Assembly (NCBI RefSeq): GCF_014837035.1
Contig: NZ_JACSPS010000003.1
Coordinates: 62,001-126,000 of the forward strand
DNA length: 64,000 nucleotides
Source of the DNA: Kaistella pullorum
GTDB lineage: Bacteria > Bacteroidota > Bacteroidia > Flavobacteriales > Weeksellaceae
Direction: 5' to 3'
The number at the start of each line of letters is the position of its first letter. Position 1 is the stretch's first letter. Positions 24,627 through 34,459 of the stretch are shown here, one piece after another. A program made the translations under genes and the position numbers. The notes under the pieces are model-generated. The model did no database searches, was not told where the DNA came from, and worked only from the letters and a program-made list of their open reading frames with translations.

Positions 24627-26060
24627 TTACTTTTTAATGGCTTTGAAAGATTTAGATGTACCGTCTTCCATTTTCAGCGTAATGATATACAAACCTGCCT
24701 TAAGTTCTGAAAGGTCAACTTGAGCTGCAGCTTTCATAGATTTTACCTGTCTTCCGGCAACGTCGCTTACGGAAACAGATTTCACGTTTTTCACATCAGA
24801 AATATTAAGAACGTCAGTGAAAGGGTTTGGATATACAGAAAGGTCTGCTTTCACGTTTTCTGACGCAGCCAATACGCCCAGACATGTAACACTTCTCGTA
24901 TGCGAGGTAGATGAGTTTGTAGCTCCTGTACACGTAGCATCGGTATGAACGTAGAATCTAACAGTACCCGTTGAAGTAGCTTTATACAATAGCGGTCCTA
25001 CACCGTGCTGCAATACTACAGGAGTTGTGGCATTGGTCGCGATGGTGATATAGTAACCTGGTTTAAGTAAAACTTCGAATCTATAGGTATTTCCGCTTAC
25101 AACATTTACTGCAGAATATTCACCAGCCCAAGCCGTAGTTCTGGTAACAGAAGTAGTTCCGTTGCAGTTTGATGGTGTAAGTGTACCGTAAAGGCCGTTC
25201 GGCGATGTAGTACAACCTGTTGCAACAAAGGTTTTAGTGGTGAATGTATATACTGTATTACAGTTTACAGCACTTCCTGCAGAGTTTACAGCAACAACTT
25301 TCCAGTAATATTGTGTACCTGATAGCAGAGGATTGCTTGTTGCAGTGCTGAATGTAGCGGTAGGGTTTGTATAATTACCAATCTTGGTAGTAGGATTTGG
25401 GTTTGTATCCATGTACAGCTCATAGTAAGACACAGGACCACCGGTGGTAGGCGCTGTCCAAGTAAGCGTTGTATCAGTGGCATCCACATCTACTGTATTG
25501 TTTGCCGGAGTTGCCGGAGTTGGGCAGTCAGGAGCTACACTAGGCGCAGTATCATTCACGATATTGTCAAACAACAATCTGAATTTGTCCGCGGAAGTTG
25601 CATGAAAGCCCACATAAATTGTCTGTCCAACATATGGCGTCAGATCTAAGATCACCTGCGACCAAGTACTTGGAGCGGGTGCATTTGCCTTGATAACTGT
25701 GGTAAAAGCAGCTGCTGTAGCAGTTGTAGTAGAAATTTTCACATCATATTCCTCAACATACGCGGGATCCTGATTTTTCACAAAGTAGGTAATCCTGTCA
25801 TTTAAACCAGCAGTAACCGTAATTGCCGGAGTAACAAGGTAGTCATCATGTGCCACATCATCATAGTTGATTTGCGCAGCATTTGGCGCTGAAATCACAG
25901 AGCCCGGCGCACCTGCAGTAATTATAAATGTTGAAGGTCCTCCTCCATTGATAACAGACCATCCTGCAGGTAAAGTGGTTCCGCTATCAAAATTTTCTGA
26001 AAATTGAGCATTGGCACCAATTCCAAGTGCCAAAAAGCACGATAATAAAAGTTTTTTCAT
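24627..26060 (-). CDS. Secreted choice-of-anchor J/fibronectin protein with T9SS type A signal
   Basis: 477 residues from the ATG at 26060, whose signal peptide (MKKLLLSCFLALGIGANAQ) is almost the same as the neighbour's. The longer frame would begin above the promoter. Domains in order: choice-of-anchor J-like beta-sandwich (about 20-175; FSENFDSGTTLPAGW, DDYLVTPAI), fibronectin III-like domain (about 180-275), a jelly-roll-like region (280-400) and a T9SS sorting domain (LSVYPNPFTDVLNISD ... GLYIITLKMEDGTS). It is probably a surface or secreted binding protein; function unknown. Confidence 0.87.
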   Translation of the reverse strand: MKKLLLSCFLALGIGANAQFSENFDSGTTLPAGWSVINGGGPSTFIITAGAPGSVISAPNAAQINYDDVAHDDYLVTPAITVTAGLNDRITYFVKNQDPAYVEEYDVKISTTTATAAAFTTVIKANAPAPSTWSQVILDLTPYVGQTIYVGFHATSADKFRLLFDNIVNDTAPSVAPDCPTPATPANNTVDVDATDTTLTWTAPTTGGPVSYYELYMDTNPNPTTKIGNYTNPTATFSTATSNPLLSGTQYYWKVVAVNSAGSAVNCNTVYTFTTKTFVATGCTTSPNGLYGTLTPSNCNGTTSVTRTTAWAGEYSAVNVVSGNTYRFEVLLKPGYYITIATNATTPVVLQHGVGPLLYKATSTGTVRFYVHTDATCTGATNSSTSHTRSVTCLGVLAASENVKADLSVYPNPFTDVLNISDVKNVKSVSVSDVAGRQVKSMKAAAQVDLSELKAGLYIITLKMEDGTSKSFKAIKK

Positions 26061-26087
26061 AAATAGAGCTAAATTGTTAAACGTAGC

Positions 26088-26095
26088 CAAAACTA
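26088..26095 (-). promoter_or_regulatory. -7 box (TAGTTTTG) of the anchor-J gene
   Basis: A reverse-strand TAnnTTTG lies 27 bases before ATG 26060, nearly identical in sequence and spacing to the box of the GEVED gene. Confidence 0.5.
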
Positions 26096-26195
26096 AACAT
26101 TTATTTTTAATAAGCTCAAATTTATTCATTAATATTTATCGATTTTAAACAAATCTTAGTAATTTCCTAATGAATTTTCTGCGTGTTTTTGCGGT

Positions 26196-26471
26196 CTATC
26201 TGAGATTTTGCCTTAATTTCAAATTTTCCGATCGCAGCGCCTCCATTTTTGAAAGCAGATGACTGATGATTTCAATTCCCGGAATATTCACTTCCAGATC
26301 ATAGTGCCAGGTTGCATATTTTTCGAAAGCCGGCAACTCTTCATAAAGCAGGTAAGTCACCTCATCTTCGGTTTCCGTGTTCAGCAGTCCCGAATTTTGT
26401 AGCGAATCAAAAAAACTCACTTCGATCTTGTATATTTTCACGAGTTCCTCGCGGGATATCCTGTTGCTCAT
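26196..26471 (-). CDS. cbpM: CbpM-like modulator of the DnaJ-type co-chaperone
   Basis: 91 residues with a MerR-like helix-turn-helix start ([26 protein letters not shown]) and a C-terminal helix ([25 protein letters not shown]). This is the CbpM layout; CbpM binds the J-domain of CbpA and restrains it. The start overlaps the cbpA stop by four bases, so translation is coupled. Confidence 0.85.
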   Translation of the reverse strand: MSNRISREELVKIYKIEVSFFDSLQNSGLLNTETEDEVTYLLYEELPAFEKYATWHYDLEVNIPGIEIISHLLSKMEALRSENLKLRQNLR

Positions 26472-27376
26472 TTTGTAAGATTTTTAAGCTGTTGAAACAA
26501 TTCCTTCTCTTTATCACTTAGGCCTGTGGGTATTTGTACCCGATACGTTGCGTATAGGTCGCCAAATTCATTTTCCTTTTTATAGACTGGCAAACCTTTG
26601 TTTCTGAGGCGCACTTTCGTACCGTTTTGGGTTTCCGGCGCCACTTTAAGTTTTATCGGGCCTGAAAGCGTCTCAATGTTTAGTTCACCACCCAAGACCG
26701 CAGTGTAAAGGTCAATTTCCACATCAACACTCAGGTTATTGCCGTCACGTCTGAACTTATTGTCCTCAGCAATGTTAAAAGTGATGTACAAATCACCATT
26801 AGGTCCGCCATTGTGCCCGGGATTCCCATGTCCACTGAGTTTAATTTTCTGGCCGTCTGCAATACCTGCCGGAATGGTAATGCGGACTTTTTTGCCATTT
26901 ATCGAGAAGGTTTGCTGATGTGTAGCGGCAACATCTTTGAGGCTTAATGTAAGTTCGGCGTTTACATCCTGCCCTTTGAATTTCCCTGAAGCGCTGCCTC
27001 TTTGCCGGAAACTGCCGCCACCGCCAAACATACTTTGGAAAAAGTCTGAAAAATCATCTCCGTCGCCAAAATCTGCGCCGCCGAACTGTCCAAAACCGCC
27101 TGCGGAACTTTGTTGGCGCTGCTGCTGACGCGCTTTTTCGAATTCTTCGCCATGCTTCCAGTTTTCACCATATTTGTCGTACTTCTCACGATTTTCGGCA
27201 TTACTCAGCACCTCGTTCGCCTCATTTATTTCTTTAAATTTTTTCTCTGCCTCCTTATCACCAGGATTCACATCAGGATGGTATTTTCGCGCAAGTTTCC
27301 GGTACGCTTTTTTCACATCGTCGGTCGTTGCGTTTTTGCTGATTCCCAAAATCTTATAATAATCTATGTATGCCAT
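26468..27376 (-). CDS. cbpA: CbpA-like DnaJ co-chaperone
   Basis: 302 residues. The J-domain (1-70) includes [20 protein letters not shown] and the HPD loop ([10 protein letters not shown]). A G/F-rich linker follows (about 88-130; [21 protein letters not shown]). Two C-terminal substrate domains ([32 protein letters not shown]) come next. There is no cysteine-rich zinc domain, which separates it from DnaJ proper. It stimulates DnaK in stress. Its partner cbpM overlaps it. Confidence 0.92.
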   Translation of the reverse strand: MAYIDYYKILGISKNATTDDVKKAYRKLARKYHPDVNPGDKEAEKKFKEINEANEVLSNAENREKYDKYGENWKHGEEFEKARQQQRQQSSAGGFGQFGGADFGDGDDFSDFFQSMFGGGGSFRQRGSASGKFKGQDVNAELTLSLKDVAATHQQTFSINGKKVRITIPAGIADGQKIKLSGHGNPGHNGGPNGDLYITFNIAEDNKFRRDGNNLSVDVEIDLYTAVLGGELNIETLSGPIKLKVAPETQNGTKVRLRNKGLPVYKKENEFGDLYATYRVQIPTGLSDKEKELFQQLKNLTK

Positions 27377-27393
27377 TATTGCAACCTTTTACT

Positions 27394-27401
27394 CAAATTT
27401 A
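27394..27401 (-). promoter_or_regulatory. -7 box (TAAATTTG) of cbpA-cbpM
   Basis: A reverse-strand TAnnTTTG lies 17 bases before the cbpA ATG, in the 107-base divergent spacer to the TonB receptor. Confidence 0.45.
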
Positions 27402-27483
27402 AGAAAATTATCAATTAAAATATACCAGTTGAATCTTCATTTTTGCCGCACACATCGGGCGCATTTACCGTATATTTATCTTA

Positions 27484-29517
27484 ATGAAATTAAAATTTTC
27501 CACATTTTTAATGTTTTTGGGCTTTTGCATTACGGCACAGACAGTTGATTCTACAAGCCTGATCTCTGAAGTTGTAATAGATGGTTACCGAAAACCGGCC
27601 AAGCTGATGACAGCTACACAGTCCGTGGCGGTTACATCAAGTCATGTACTTCGCCAAAACGCTCCGGACAGGTTAGTAGAATCCCTAAATTTGCTCTCTG
27701 GCGTAAAAATGGAAGAACGCTCGCCCGGCAGCTACCGCATTTCGATTCGTGGCAGTACGCTGCGCTCGCCATTTGGCATCCGCAATGTGAAAATTTATCT
27801 CGATGATTTCGTGCTTTCAGACGCGTCGGGCAACAGCTACCTGAATCTTCTCGATCCTGAACTGTTTCGGAGCATCGAAGTTTACAAAGGTCCGGAAGGC
27901 GGGGATTTCGGTTCCGCGACGGGTGGCACCGTACTACTGAAAACTTCCTCGCCGTCCATTGCAGAATTTGGCGTCAGCGCTGGCAGTTTTAATAATTTCA
28001 AAGGAAAAGTCGATTATTCCGGCAGGGGTGAAAAATCATTTTTACGCATGTTCAGCAGCTATCAAATGATGGATTCATACCGTGAACAGTCGGCGCTCGA
28101 ACGAAAGTTTTTCTTCCTGAATGCGGGCAGAAATTACTCCGAAAACAACGAGGTTAAAGGCATGCTGATATATTCCGATCTTGCCTATCAAACACCGGGC
28201 GGACTCACCTTTGATCAGATGATGCAAGACCCGCGGCAGGCGCGACCAAAAACGCAGGCCGTGGGAGGTGCCAAAGAGCAGCAGGCCGCTATTTACAACA
28301 AAACTGTGATGGCAGGACTTTCAAATGTCCTGCAGTTCGACGAAAAATTAAGCCATTTCATCGCGGTACACGGCAGCTATACCGATTTCCGGAATCCGTT
28401 TATCACCAATTATGAAAAGCGTTTTGAAGTGGGCGCCGGCGTGCGCACGCATTTCAACTTCGAAAATAACTTTGAAAATATTTTTTCGCAGTCGCGGATT
28501 GGCTTTGAAGGCGCAACCGGCCACGCTGTAATCAGGAACTTCGATAATAATGCAGGACAGCCTGCCGGTGCTCAAAACTTTGACAATATTTTCACGCGCA
28601 GTGGCTTCTTTTTCTTAAGCCAAAAAGCTGTATTAAAACAAAAACTGTTTATTGACGCATCTTTAAGCTTGAATTTGATGAAGTATGAATGGGAAAGCCT
28701 CTTTCCAAACGCTGAAAACGGCGTGAAAAAATTTGATAACGAACTGCTGCCAAATTTTGGTGTAAGTTATACGGTCTCGCCGGGATTGTCCATTCGCGGT
28801 AAACTCAGTAAAGGAAATTCGGCGCCGACGACGGAAGAAATACGCTCTTCAGCACAACAAATCAATACCGACCTGTTCGCAGAAAGCGGTTGGAATAAGG
28901 AAGTCGGATTACGTAAACAGTGGGGAAAATTTCTTTATACCGAGTTGAATGTATTCGATTTTAGGTTGAAAAACGCAATCGTGCGGCGTGAGAACGCATC
29001 GGCACAGGAATTTTTCGTGAATGCGGGCGAAACCGTACAAAAAGGTATCGAATTTACCGTAGAAACCGGCAAATTAAATCTGAATAACTCAGTTTTAAAC
29101 GGTTTGAAATTGTATTTTTCAGGTAATCTGTTCGATTTTAAATTCAAAAACTATGAGAAAAACGAAACAGATTACTCGGGCAACGAGCTCACGGGTGTTC
29201 CTGGGACGTCGGTACAGGGTATTGTTAGTTTTGATATCCTTAAAATCATTAAGGCAGACATCACACACTTTTACACTTCAAAGATGCCGCTCAATGACGC
29301 CAATACGGTATTCTCAGAGGCCGCGCTTGTTGGAAATATAGGATTGGGCATGCCCATTGCAGCAGAAAAATTTGATATACACGTCTCTGCGCGCGTGCAA
29401 AACATCTACAATTCCTTATACAGTTTGGGTTATGACATCAATGCTTTTGGCAACAGATATTATAATCCGGCAGCAACGCGCAACTATCTGCTGGGCATTA
29501 CTTTTAAAATCAAATAA
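27484..29517 (+). CDS. TonB-dependent outer-membrane receptor
   Basis: 677 residues with a signal peptide (MKLKFSTFLMFLGFCITAQ). The plug domain starts directly, without a carboxypeptidase-like extension (ISEVVIDGYRKP, SGVKMEERSPGSYRISIRGS, IEVYKGPEGGDFGSATGG). The barrel ends with the typical YNPAATRNYLLGITFKIK. Length and layout fit uptake of a small complex, such as an iron chelate or metal cofactor, rather than a SusC-type polysaccharide receptor. The substrate is unknown. It is followed after one base by a lipoprotein gene. Confidence 0.9.
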   Translation: MKLKFSTFLMFLGFCITAQTVDSTSLISEVVIDGYRKPAKLMTATQSVAVTSSHVLRQNAPDRLVESLNLLSGVKMEERSPGSYRISIRGSTLRSPFGIRNVKIYLDDFVLSDASGNSYLNLLDPELFRSIEVYKGPEGGDFGSATGGTVLLKTSSPSIAEFGVSAGSFNNFKGKVDYSGRGEKSFLRMFSSYQMMDSYREQSALERKFFFLNAGRNYSENNEVKGMLIYSDLAYQTPGGLTFDQMMQDPRQARPKTQAVGGAKEQQAAIYNKTVMAGLSNVLQFDEKLSHFIAVHGSYTDFRNPFITNYEKRFEVGAGVRTHFNFENNFENIFSQSRIGFEGATGHAVIRNFDNNAGQPAGAQNFDNIFTRSGFFFLSQKAVLKQKLFIDASLSLNLMKYEWESLFPNAENGVKKFDNELLPNFGVSYTVSPGLSIRGKLSKGNSAPTTEEIRSSAQQINTDLFAESGWNKEVGLRKQWGKFLYTELNVFDFRLKNAIVRRENASAQEFFVNAGETVQKGIEFTVETGKLNLNNSVLNGLKLYFSGNLFDFKFKNYEKNETDYSGNELTGVPGTSVQGIVSFDILKIIKADITHFYTSKMPLNDANTVFSEAALVGNIGLGMPIAAEKFDIHVSARVQNIYNSLYSLGYDINAFGNRYYNPAATRNYLLGITFKIK

Positions 29518-29518
29518 G

Positions 29519-30151
29519 ATGAAAAAGATCATTCTTCTTGTTCAGGCTGCGGCAATTTTAAGCTGCTCGAAAAACGAAAAGCTACCCACAATGATCGAAA
29601 ATAATACGGATACAGCGGTTGCGTTTTCCCCTACACCGCCACATTCTGATGTTCAAACACAAAATCTAAAAGACATCAATCGTGAAATACTGCAAATATT
29701 AAAACAAAAAAATTACCGCGCACTTGCACATTTCATTCATCCGCAAAAAGGTGTGCTGTTCTCAATGTACTCGTATGTTGACCCAAAAGAAGATAAAGTT
29801 TTTACGCGTGAGGATTTCTTGAAATATATCAATAGCCAGATTAAATTCACGTGGGGACATAAGGATGGAAGCGGCGACATTTATCAGACGTCCCTTCAGA
29901 ATTATCTTTCTGATTGGGTCTATAAACGTGATTTCAGCGCAGGCGAATATTTTGAAAATGAAATAAAAGGCAGAGGAAATACCCTCGTCAACATCAGCAA
30001 AGTGTATCCGCAAGCTGTTTTTACGGAAAACTATATTCCCGGAACCGAGCAATATTCCTTTATGGACTGGAATTCCCTGCGACTTGTTTTTGAAAAAGTG
30101 GAAAACAAATATTATCTGGTCGCGATCGTCAACGACCAGTGGACTGTTTAA
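29519..30151 (+). CDS. Hypothetical lipoprotein downstream of the TonB receptor
   Basis: 210 residues. The ATG at 29519 comes one base after the receptor stop; a longer frame would lie inside the receptor gene. The signal is MKKIILLVQAAAILSCSKNE with a lipobox cysteine at residue 16. The body has an NTF2-like feel (LKQKNYRALAHFIHPQKGV, FTREDFLKYI) but I did not recognise a firm family. Co-transcription suggests a role near the receptor. The stop overlaps the convergent T9SS type B gene by four bases. Confidence 0.8.
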   Translation: MKKIILLVQAAAILSCSKNEKLPTMIENNTDTAVAFSPTPPHSDVQTQNLKDINREILQILKQKNYRALAHFIHPQKGVLFSMYSYVDPKEDKVFTREDFLKYINSQIKFTWGHKDGSGDIYQTSLQNYLSDWVYKRDFSAGEYFENEIKGRGNTLVNISKVYPQAVFTENYIPGTEQYSFMDWNSLRLVFEKVENKYYLVAIVNDQWTV

Positions 30152-33100
30152 TTTCTATTTTTAAGGAAAATCCAGCCGTAGAAAATCCGTCCGTCCGGCA
30201 GTCTCAGCACGTACCAATAAGTATCTGTCGGAACCGGTCTTCCCATCCAGCGGCCATTCCAGGAAAGTCTGTCCGGGCCTTCTTCCTGATGAACCAGCAC
30301 CTGCTGTCGGTCAAAAATCTGTATGGTGGAATTGGCTCCGTCAAAAACGTCAAGACCGGAAACTTCCCAAACATCGTTAATGCCGTCTTCATTCGGTGTG
30401 AAGGCGTTTGGAATGTTCAAAATCACGCCTTTTTTAGGCAGACCGATACATTCTTCACCCGAAAATTTCACATAGAAAGTGGTCTGTCCCACAGGCAGAT
30501 TATAGAAAATATTACCCGTTTGCCAGCTCATACCGTCAATGGAATACAGAATCGTTTTGCTGCCGGTCGCAATTACCGTGTAATTATTTCCGTTTGCAAC
30601 GAGTTGTGTGATCACGGGAACTTCATAATGACGTACTTCGAAACTTGTGCTGAATGTACATCCGTTTGAAGCCACCACATCTAAGGTATAGGTCCCGGTC
30701 TTATTCACTCCGCGCAGCTGGTTGCTTGTAGAAACGGTGGTTCCCACAGGATCCTTCCAGCTAAACGAAACAATATCCTGACCTGTAAAATCTGGTGTGA
30801 TGTCCACCGAATCATTATTATATGGGCAGAAATAGTAGGTTGGCAAGGTAAACTGAGGCGTTTTCTTCAGATTAACATTGATCACCGCATACACTGGACA
30901 GAACCCGGCAAATGAAACCTTTACATAAATCGCGGAGTTTTGACTGTTTTTATTAAAGCTAAAGGTTTGAGGGTTCACAATTTGGTTTACCGCATTGTTC
31001 ATATCGGCAAGAGAAGGATAATATTCGAACTGTGCACCCGGATATATTTCATTCTGATACTGCGTGAGATCTATGGTTTCCTGCCCGTCATTCAGTGTAT
31101 CGCACTGTGCCAGCGCAAATGGACCGGAATTGATGAGTGGTAATTTTGTACCTGGATTTAGGTTGATTGCGGAGATATCATCACATCCCGGAATATTTGC
31201 AATTTTTACAAATATTTGCGCAGGCAAAGGATTTACTCTGAAATTTTCCGGATCAGCAATAGCATTCACCCCATTTTGAGCATCGGGTAGCGTTCGGTAG
31301 AAGGTAAAAGTATTGTCAGGATCGTTAAGGTCAATTACCTGAGTAGTGTATTGCAGTAAGTTCAGTTCATAGAGTCCGTCAAGATTACTGTCGCAAATGT
31401 TATTGATTGTAGAATTAATGGCTTTTGGCGGAAAATAAGTGCGAAGATGAATCGGTTTTACCGAATAGCATCCACTGGTTTTCGACTCAAAACGCGCGTA
31501 AACCGTCACTAGTGACTGCATTGTAACCTGAGCAGAACTGATTGCGGTAGTCGGAATGCCGGCGTTTGCGTCGGCTGCAGTGCGGTAGTATGTAACCGTC
31601 ATCCCACTTAGCGGCACACCGTTTTCAGCAGCATCATACATTTGCGGAAGCGCCGAATTCAGATTAAAACTTTCATTGAAATTAAACTGTTCATCACAGA
31701 TCCGGAGAGTAGCTTCTTTAATTCGCGGCGCCGCTACAAAATCGATCTTAAGCTTGATCACGCTCACAGAAAAACATCCGGTGGAAGTGTTTCGCACACG
31801 CACATAAACTGTGTTCTCGCCTATTGCCGCGAATCTTTTCGGATCCGGAATAAGGCCGCTGAAGGTTTGACTGGAACTGTTGTAACCGGTATAATAAGTG
31901 AAATCTACCGCCGGCCCACCTGTGTAAAGTTGCGCCTGATGCTGCGTAAGGTCGTAAGCCTCGCCACCATCATTGTTATTGTCACAGTAGCTTTTTCGGT
32001 TTACCGCAATTTCCGGCGTTACCACTGGTGTCGGAACCAGCTGAAGATTGATTGGATAAACTTCCGAACAGCTGTTAACTTCGATCCGCACAAAAAGCTG
32101 GGTAGGGCCGGTCAACGTAAAACTTGTAAGCGCGTTCGAGTTGTCCTGTGCCTCTTGCACCGAAGCAAAATACCGTATCGTGGCAGGCTGCGCACCGGCA
32201 ATTTGACTTGTATATTGGTTCAGGTTAAATGTTTCTGTATTGTCATTATTAAAATCACACACGGTAAAATTATTCCTTACCGCCACCGGATGCGTTAATA
32301 CTACCGTGATTGTGCGCACTGTGTAACATGTAGGCGATTCTTCAAAGCGCACGAAATATCGAACCGTCACGGAATTTCCATTATCGGTAATCACCTGTGT
32401 AGGCGAAATGGGATCTAAACCTTCTTCGGCGTCAGCTGCATTGGCGTGAAAAGTTGTGGTAACACCAGTGAGCGGACTTTGCAGCATGCTACTCGATAAA
32501 GTGGCTAAATTCACCGAGACATCTTCAGAACCATCGAAACACAGCTGAGCGACTTCATTTGTAGCTACCACCTCATTGAAATCAACATTCAGCCGGACTT
32601 CCGCAACTGAAAAACAGCCTCCAGGTTCCTCCACCCGCACATAAACAGAATATACTCCTTCTTTCACCGTCGTTACCTGACTGCCAACTCCCTGATAAGC
32701 CTGCTGATAAGTCTCATAATAGGAAATTATAACGCCTGTGGCGGTCGTAACCAAGGATGAAACATTCGCGGCAAAATCATAAGGTTCGGTGTTATTATCA
32801 TTAACATCGCAAATAGTAAGGTTTAGGTCTAAAGGCGAATTTACTGCAGGTCCGGGTGTGAAATTTACTGTAACCGGACCGATTACCTGTGAACATTGGG
32901 CTGTAGTCAACCGGATCCAAAGCTGCGTTCCGTTTGTCAGCGTGGCCGAAGTTACCGCATTCGTATTGTTTTGCGCATCGGCCTGTGAAAGGAAATACGA
33001 AATTGAACCCGAAATTTCCGGCGCAAAAAGCTGAGGATTTAATCCCGATAAATTATATGCCGCTTCAGTACCGTCATTATTTGTATCACATATCGAAGCC

Positions 33101-34368
33101 GTATTTGAAAGTATCACACTGTTGATAAACTGAAACCGCAACATGGCAACACGGTAGCAGTTTGCATCCGCTTTGTTTTGTACCCGGACGTAGATAACCT
33201 GTTCGGAATTGACATTCACTGATGTGGATACGCTGTTCGTATTGGCATTAGCGTCCGCCAGTGTGTTATGGTAAGTAAAAGTAAACAGCGCAGGATCCTG
33301 CGGCGTGAGAAACTGCTGGAAATCATCAAGGTTAATCGATTCACTGCCACCTGGAGGAGTGCAGAATACTTTCGTGTAGTTGCGCACGAGCGGAAAATCT
33401 GGCGCAAATTTTACGTCAATGGAATCTGTAAGCACAAATGGAGAACCACACATTTGATAGGTAGCTTTCACCGTGTAAGAAGTGTTCTGTGACGGACAAA
33501 CATCAATGCTACTGCCCGATCCAAGCGCGGTACCTGCCGCATTAAACCATGAAATGACAGGTGTAATTACGTTTCCATCCGGAGAAAAGCGCCAGGCCTC
33601 TTCCAGTGCTGACCAAATACCGGTGTTGCGGCCAGCGGGCGAATACCCAACGGTGCCGTTGCTGTTTATTATTCCTAAAAGCGCGTTCGAAAAACGGGCT
33701 GTCGGGCAAGGCAGTTCTTTATTTTCAATGAATATTTCAATTTCATTCGTAAACTCCGTCAACACAATTTGGGTGGAGGATCTTTCCTGACAGCCCACCA
33801 CGCGCCCGCGGTAAAAATTAATTACCAACTTCCTGCACGCACCACTCTGAATTACGGAATAATAAATCTCCGAAACGTCTGCCGAAGAAAAAACCAAATC
33901 CTGGAACACACCAAAAATAGCATTATGAGGTAACAATGGATCGGGATTGGTCTTTTCGATATTAGGATAACTGAGTTTGCCGAGCAATGAGGTATCAAAA
34001 CTTACAAGGCCGTTCGACCCGATTACAAGTTTGTTATAATTATTTCCAAAAAAACAGAACCGAAAGGGGATATCGATTACTTCTGCATACAGGTCGTCAT
34101 AATTTGCATTTAGCGGTGTACCTTCATTGAAAGGAATATATGGCGAGTATGCGATTGCCTCAGCTTTATACGATGTGGCCTCGCGCACTGAAGGCGCGGA
34201 TGCCTGAAGTGAAAGGCACTGAGAATTTTTTAGCGGGTAGCTGCAGTCAATTAATACCTCATCATTGCCCAGAGTGTCTGTTGCCGTGAATGGCGTGCAG
34301 GTTTGGGAAAATAAGATGCCGGAAAAAGTAGACACAAGTACTGAAAAAAAGAATAAGATCTTTCTCAT
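30148..34368 (-). CDS. Giant repeat protein with T9SS type B (gliding-type) C-terminal domain
   Basis: 1406 residues with a signal peptide (MRKILFFFSVLVSTFSGILFSQ). An N-terminal domain (about 25-270) precedes about ten copies of a ~93-residue repeat. Each opens with a C-D-x-N-x-D-G-x-E type motif (Cys at 336, 427, 520, 610, 704, 795, 891, 992, 1089, 1181) and closes with a YVRV-like strand and a second cysteine. The end (NAFTPNEDGINDVWEVSGLD ... FYGWIFLKNRN) is the type B sorting domain, so it is exported by T9SS and usually held at the surface. A surface adhesin is likely. Confidence 0.9.
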   Translation of the reverse strand: MRKILFFFSVLVSTFSGILFSQTCTPFTATDTLGNDEVLIDCSYPLKNSQCLSLQASAPSVREATSYKAEAIAYSPYIPFNEGTPLNANYDDLYAEVIDIPFRFCFFGNNYNKLVIGSNGLVSFDTSLLGKLSYPNIEKTNPDPLLPHNAIFGVFQDLVFSSADVSEIYYSVIQSGACRKLVINFYRGRVVGCQERSSTQIVLTEFTNEIEIFIENKELPCPTARFSNALLGIINSNGTVGYSPAGRNTGIWSALEEAWRFSPDGNVITPVISWFNAAGTALGSGSSIDVCPSQNTSYTVKATYQMCGSPFVLTDSIDVKFAPDFPLVRNYTKVFCTPPGGSESINLDDFQQFLTPQDPALFTFTYHNTLADANANTNSVSTSVNVNSEQVIYVRVQNKADANCYRVAMLRFQFINSVILSNTASICDTNNDGTEAAYNLSGLNPQLFAPEISGSISYFLSQADAQNNTNAVTSATLTNGTQLWIRLTTAQCSQVIGPVTVNFTPGPAVNSPLDLNLTICDVNDNNTEPYDFAANVSSLVTTATGVIISYYETYQQAYQGVGSQVTTVKEGVYSVYVRVEEPGGCFSVAEVRLNVDFNEVVATNEVAQLCFDGSEDVSVNLATLSSSMLQSPLTGVTTTFHANAADAEEGLDPISPTQVITDNGNSVTVRYFVRFEESPTCYTVRTITVVLTHPVAVRNNFTVCDFNNDNTETFNLNQYTSQIAGAQPATIRYFASVQEAQDNSNALTSFTLTGPTQLFVRIEVNSCSEVYPINLQLVPTPVVTPEIAVNRKSYCDNNNDGGEAYDLTQHQAQLYTGGPAVDFTYYTGYNSSSQTFSGLIPDPKRFAAIGENTVYVRVRNTSTGCFSVSVIKLKIDFVAAPRIKEATLRICDEQFNFNESFNLNSALPQMYDAAENGVPLSGMTVTYYRTAADANAGIPTTAISSAQVTMQSLVTVYARFESKTSGCYSVKPIHLRTYFPPKAINSTINNICDSNLDGLYELNLLQYTTQVIDLNDPDNTFTFYRTLPDAQNGVNAIADPENFRVNPLPAQIFVKIANIPGCDDISAINLNPGTKLPLINSGPFALAQCDTLNDGQETIDLTQYQNEIYPGAQFEYYPSLADMNNAVNQIVNPQTFSFNKNSQNSAIYVKVSFAGFCPVYAVINVNLKKTPQFTLPTYYFCPYNNDSVDITPDFTGQDIVSFSWKDPVGTTVSTSNQLRGVNKTGTYTLDVVASNGCTFSTSFEVRHYEVPVITQLVANGNNYTVIATGSKTILYSIDGMSWQTGNIFYNLPVGQTTFYVKFSGEECIGLPKKGVILNIPNAFTPNEDGINDVWEVSGLDVFDGANSTIQIFDRQQVLVHQEEGPDRLSWNGRWMGRPVPTDTYWYVLRLPDGRIFYGWIFLKNRN

Positions 34369-34430
34369 CAGCTTAATTTTAGTTAGTAATATTCAACGGA
34401 TCAACAGCCCCCTGTCTCGGTGTAAAAAAT

Positions 34431-34438
34431 TACATTTG
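34431..34438 (+). promoter_or_regulatory. -7 box (TACATTTG) of the DAACS symporter
   Basis: It matches TAnnTTTG and ends 21 bases before the ATG at 34460. Confidence 0.5.
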
Positions 34439-34459
34439 TATACCTAACACTTAATTTTC

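Noticed and set aside
29357-29518. A longer N-terminus for the lipoprotein at 29519
   Set aside because: It would overlap the TonB receptor in another frame, while ATG 29519 gives a perfect lipoprotein signal.
31642-32298. A 218-codon plus-strand frame inside the T9SS type B gene
   Set aside because: It is antisense to the repeat region, whose repeats are clear in the reverse-strand frame.
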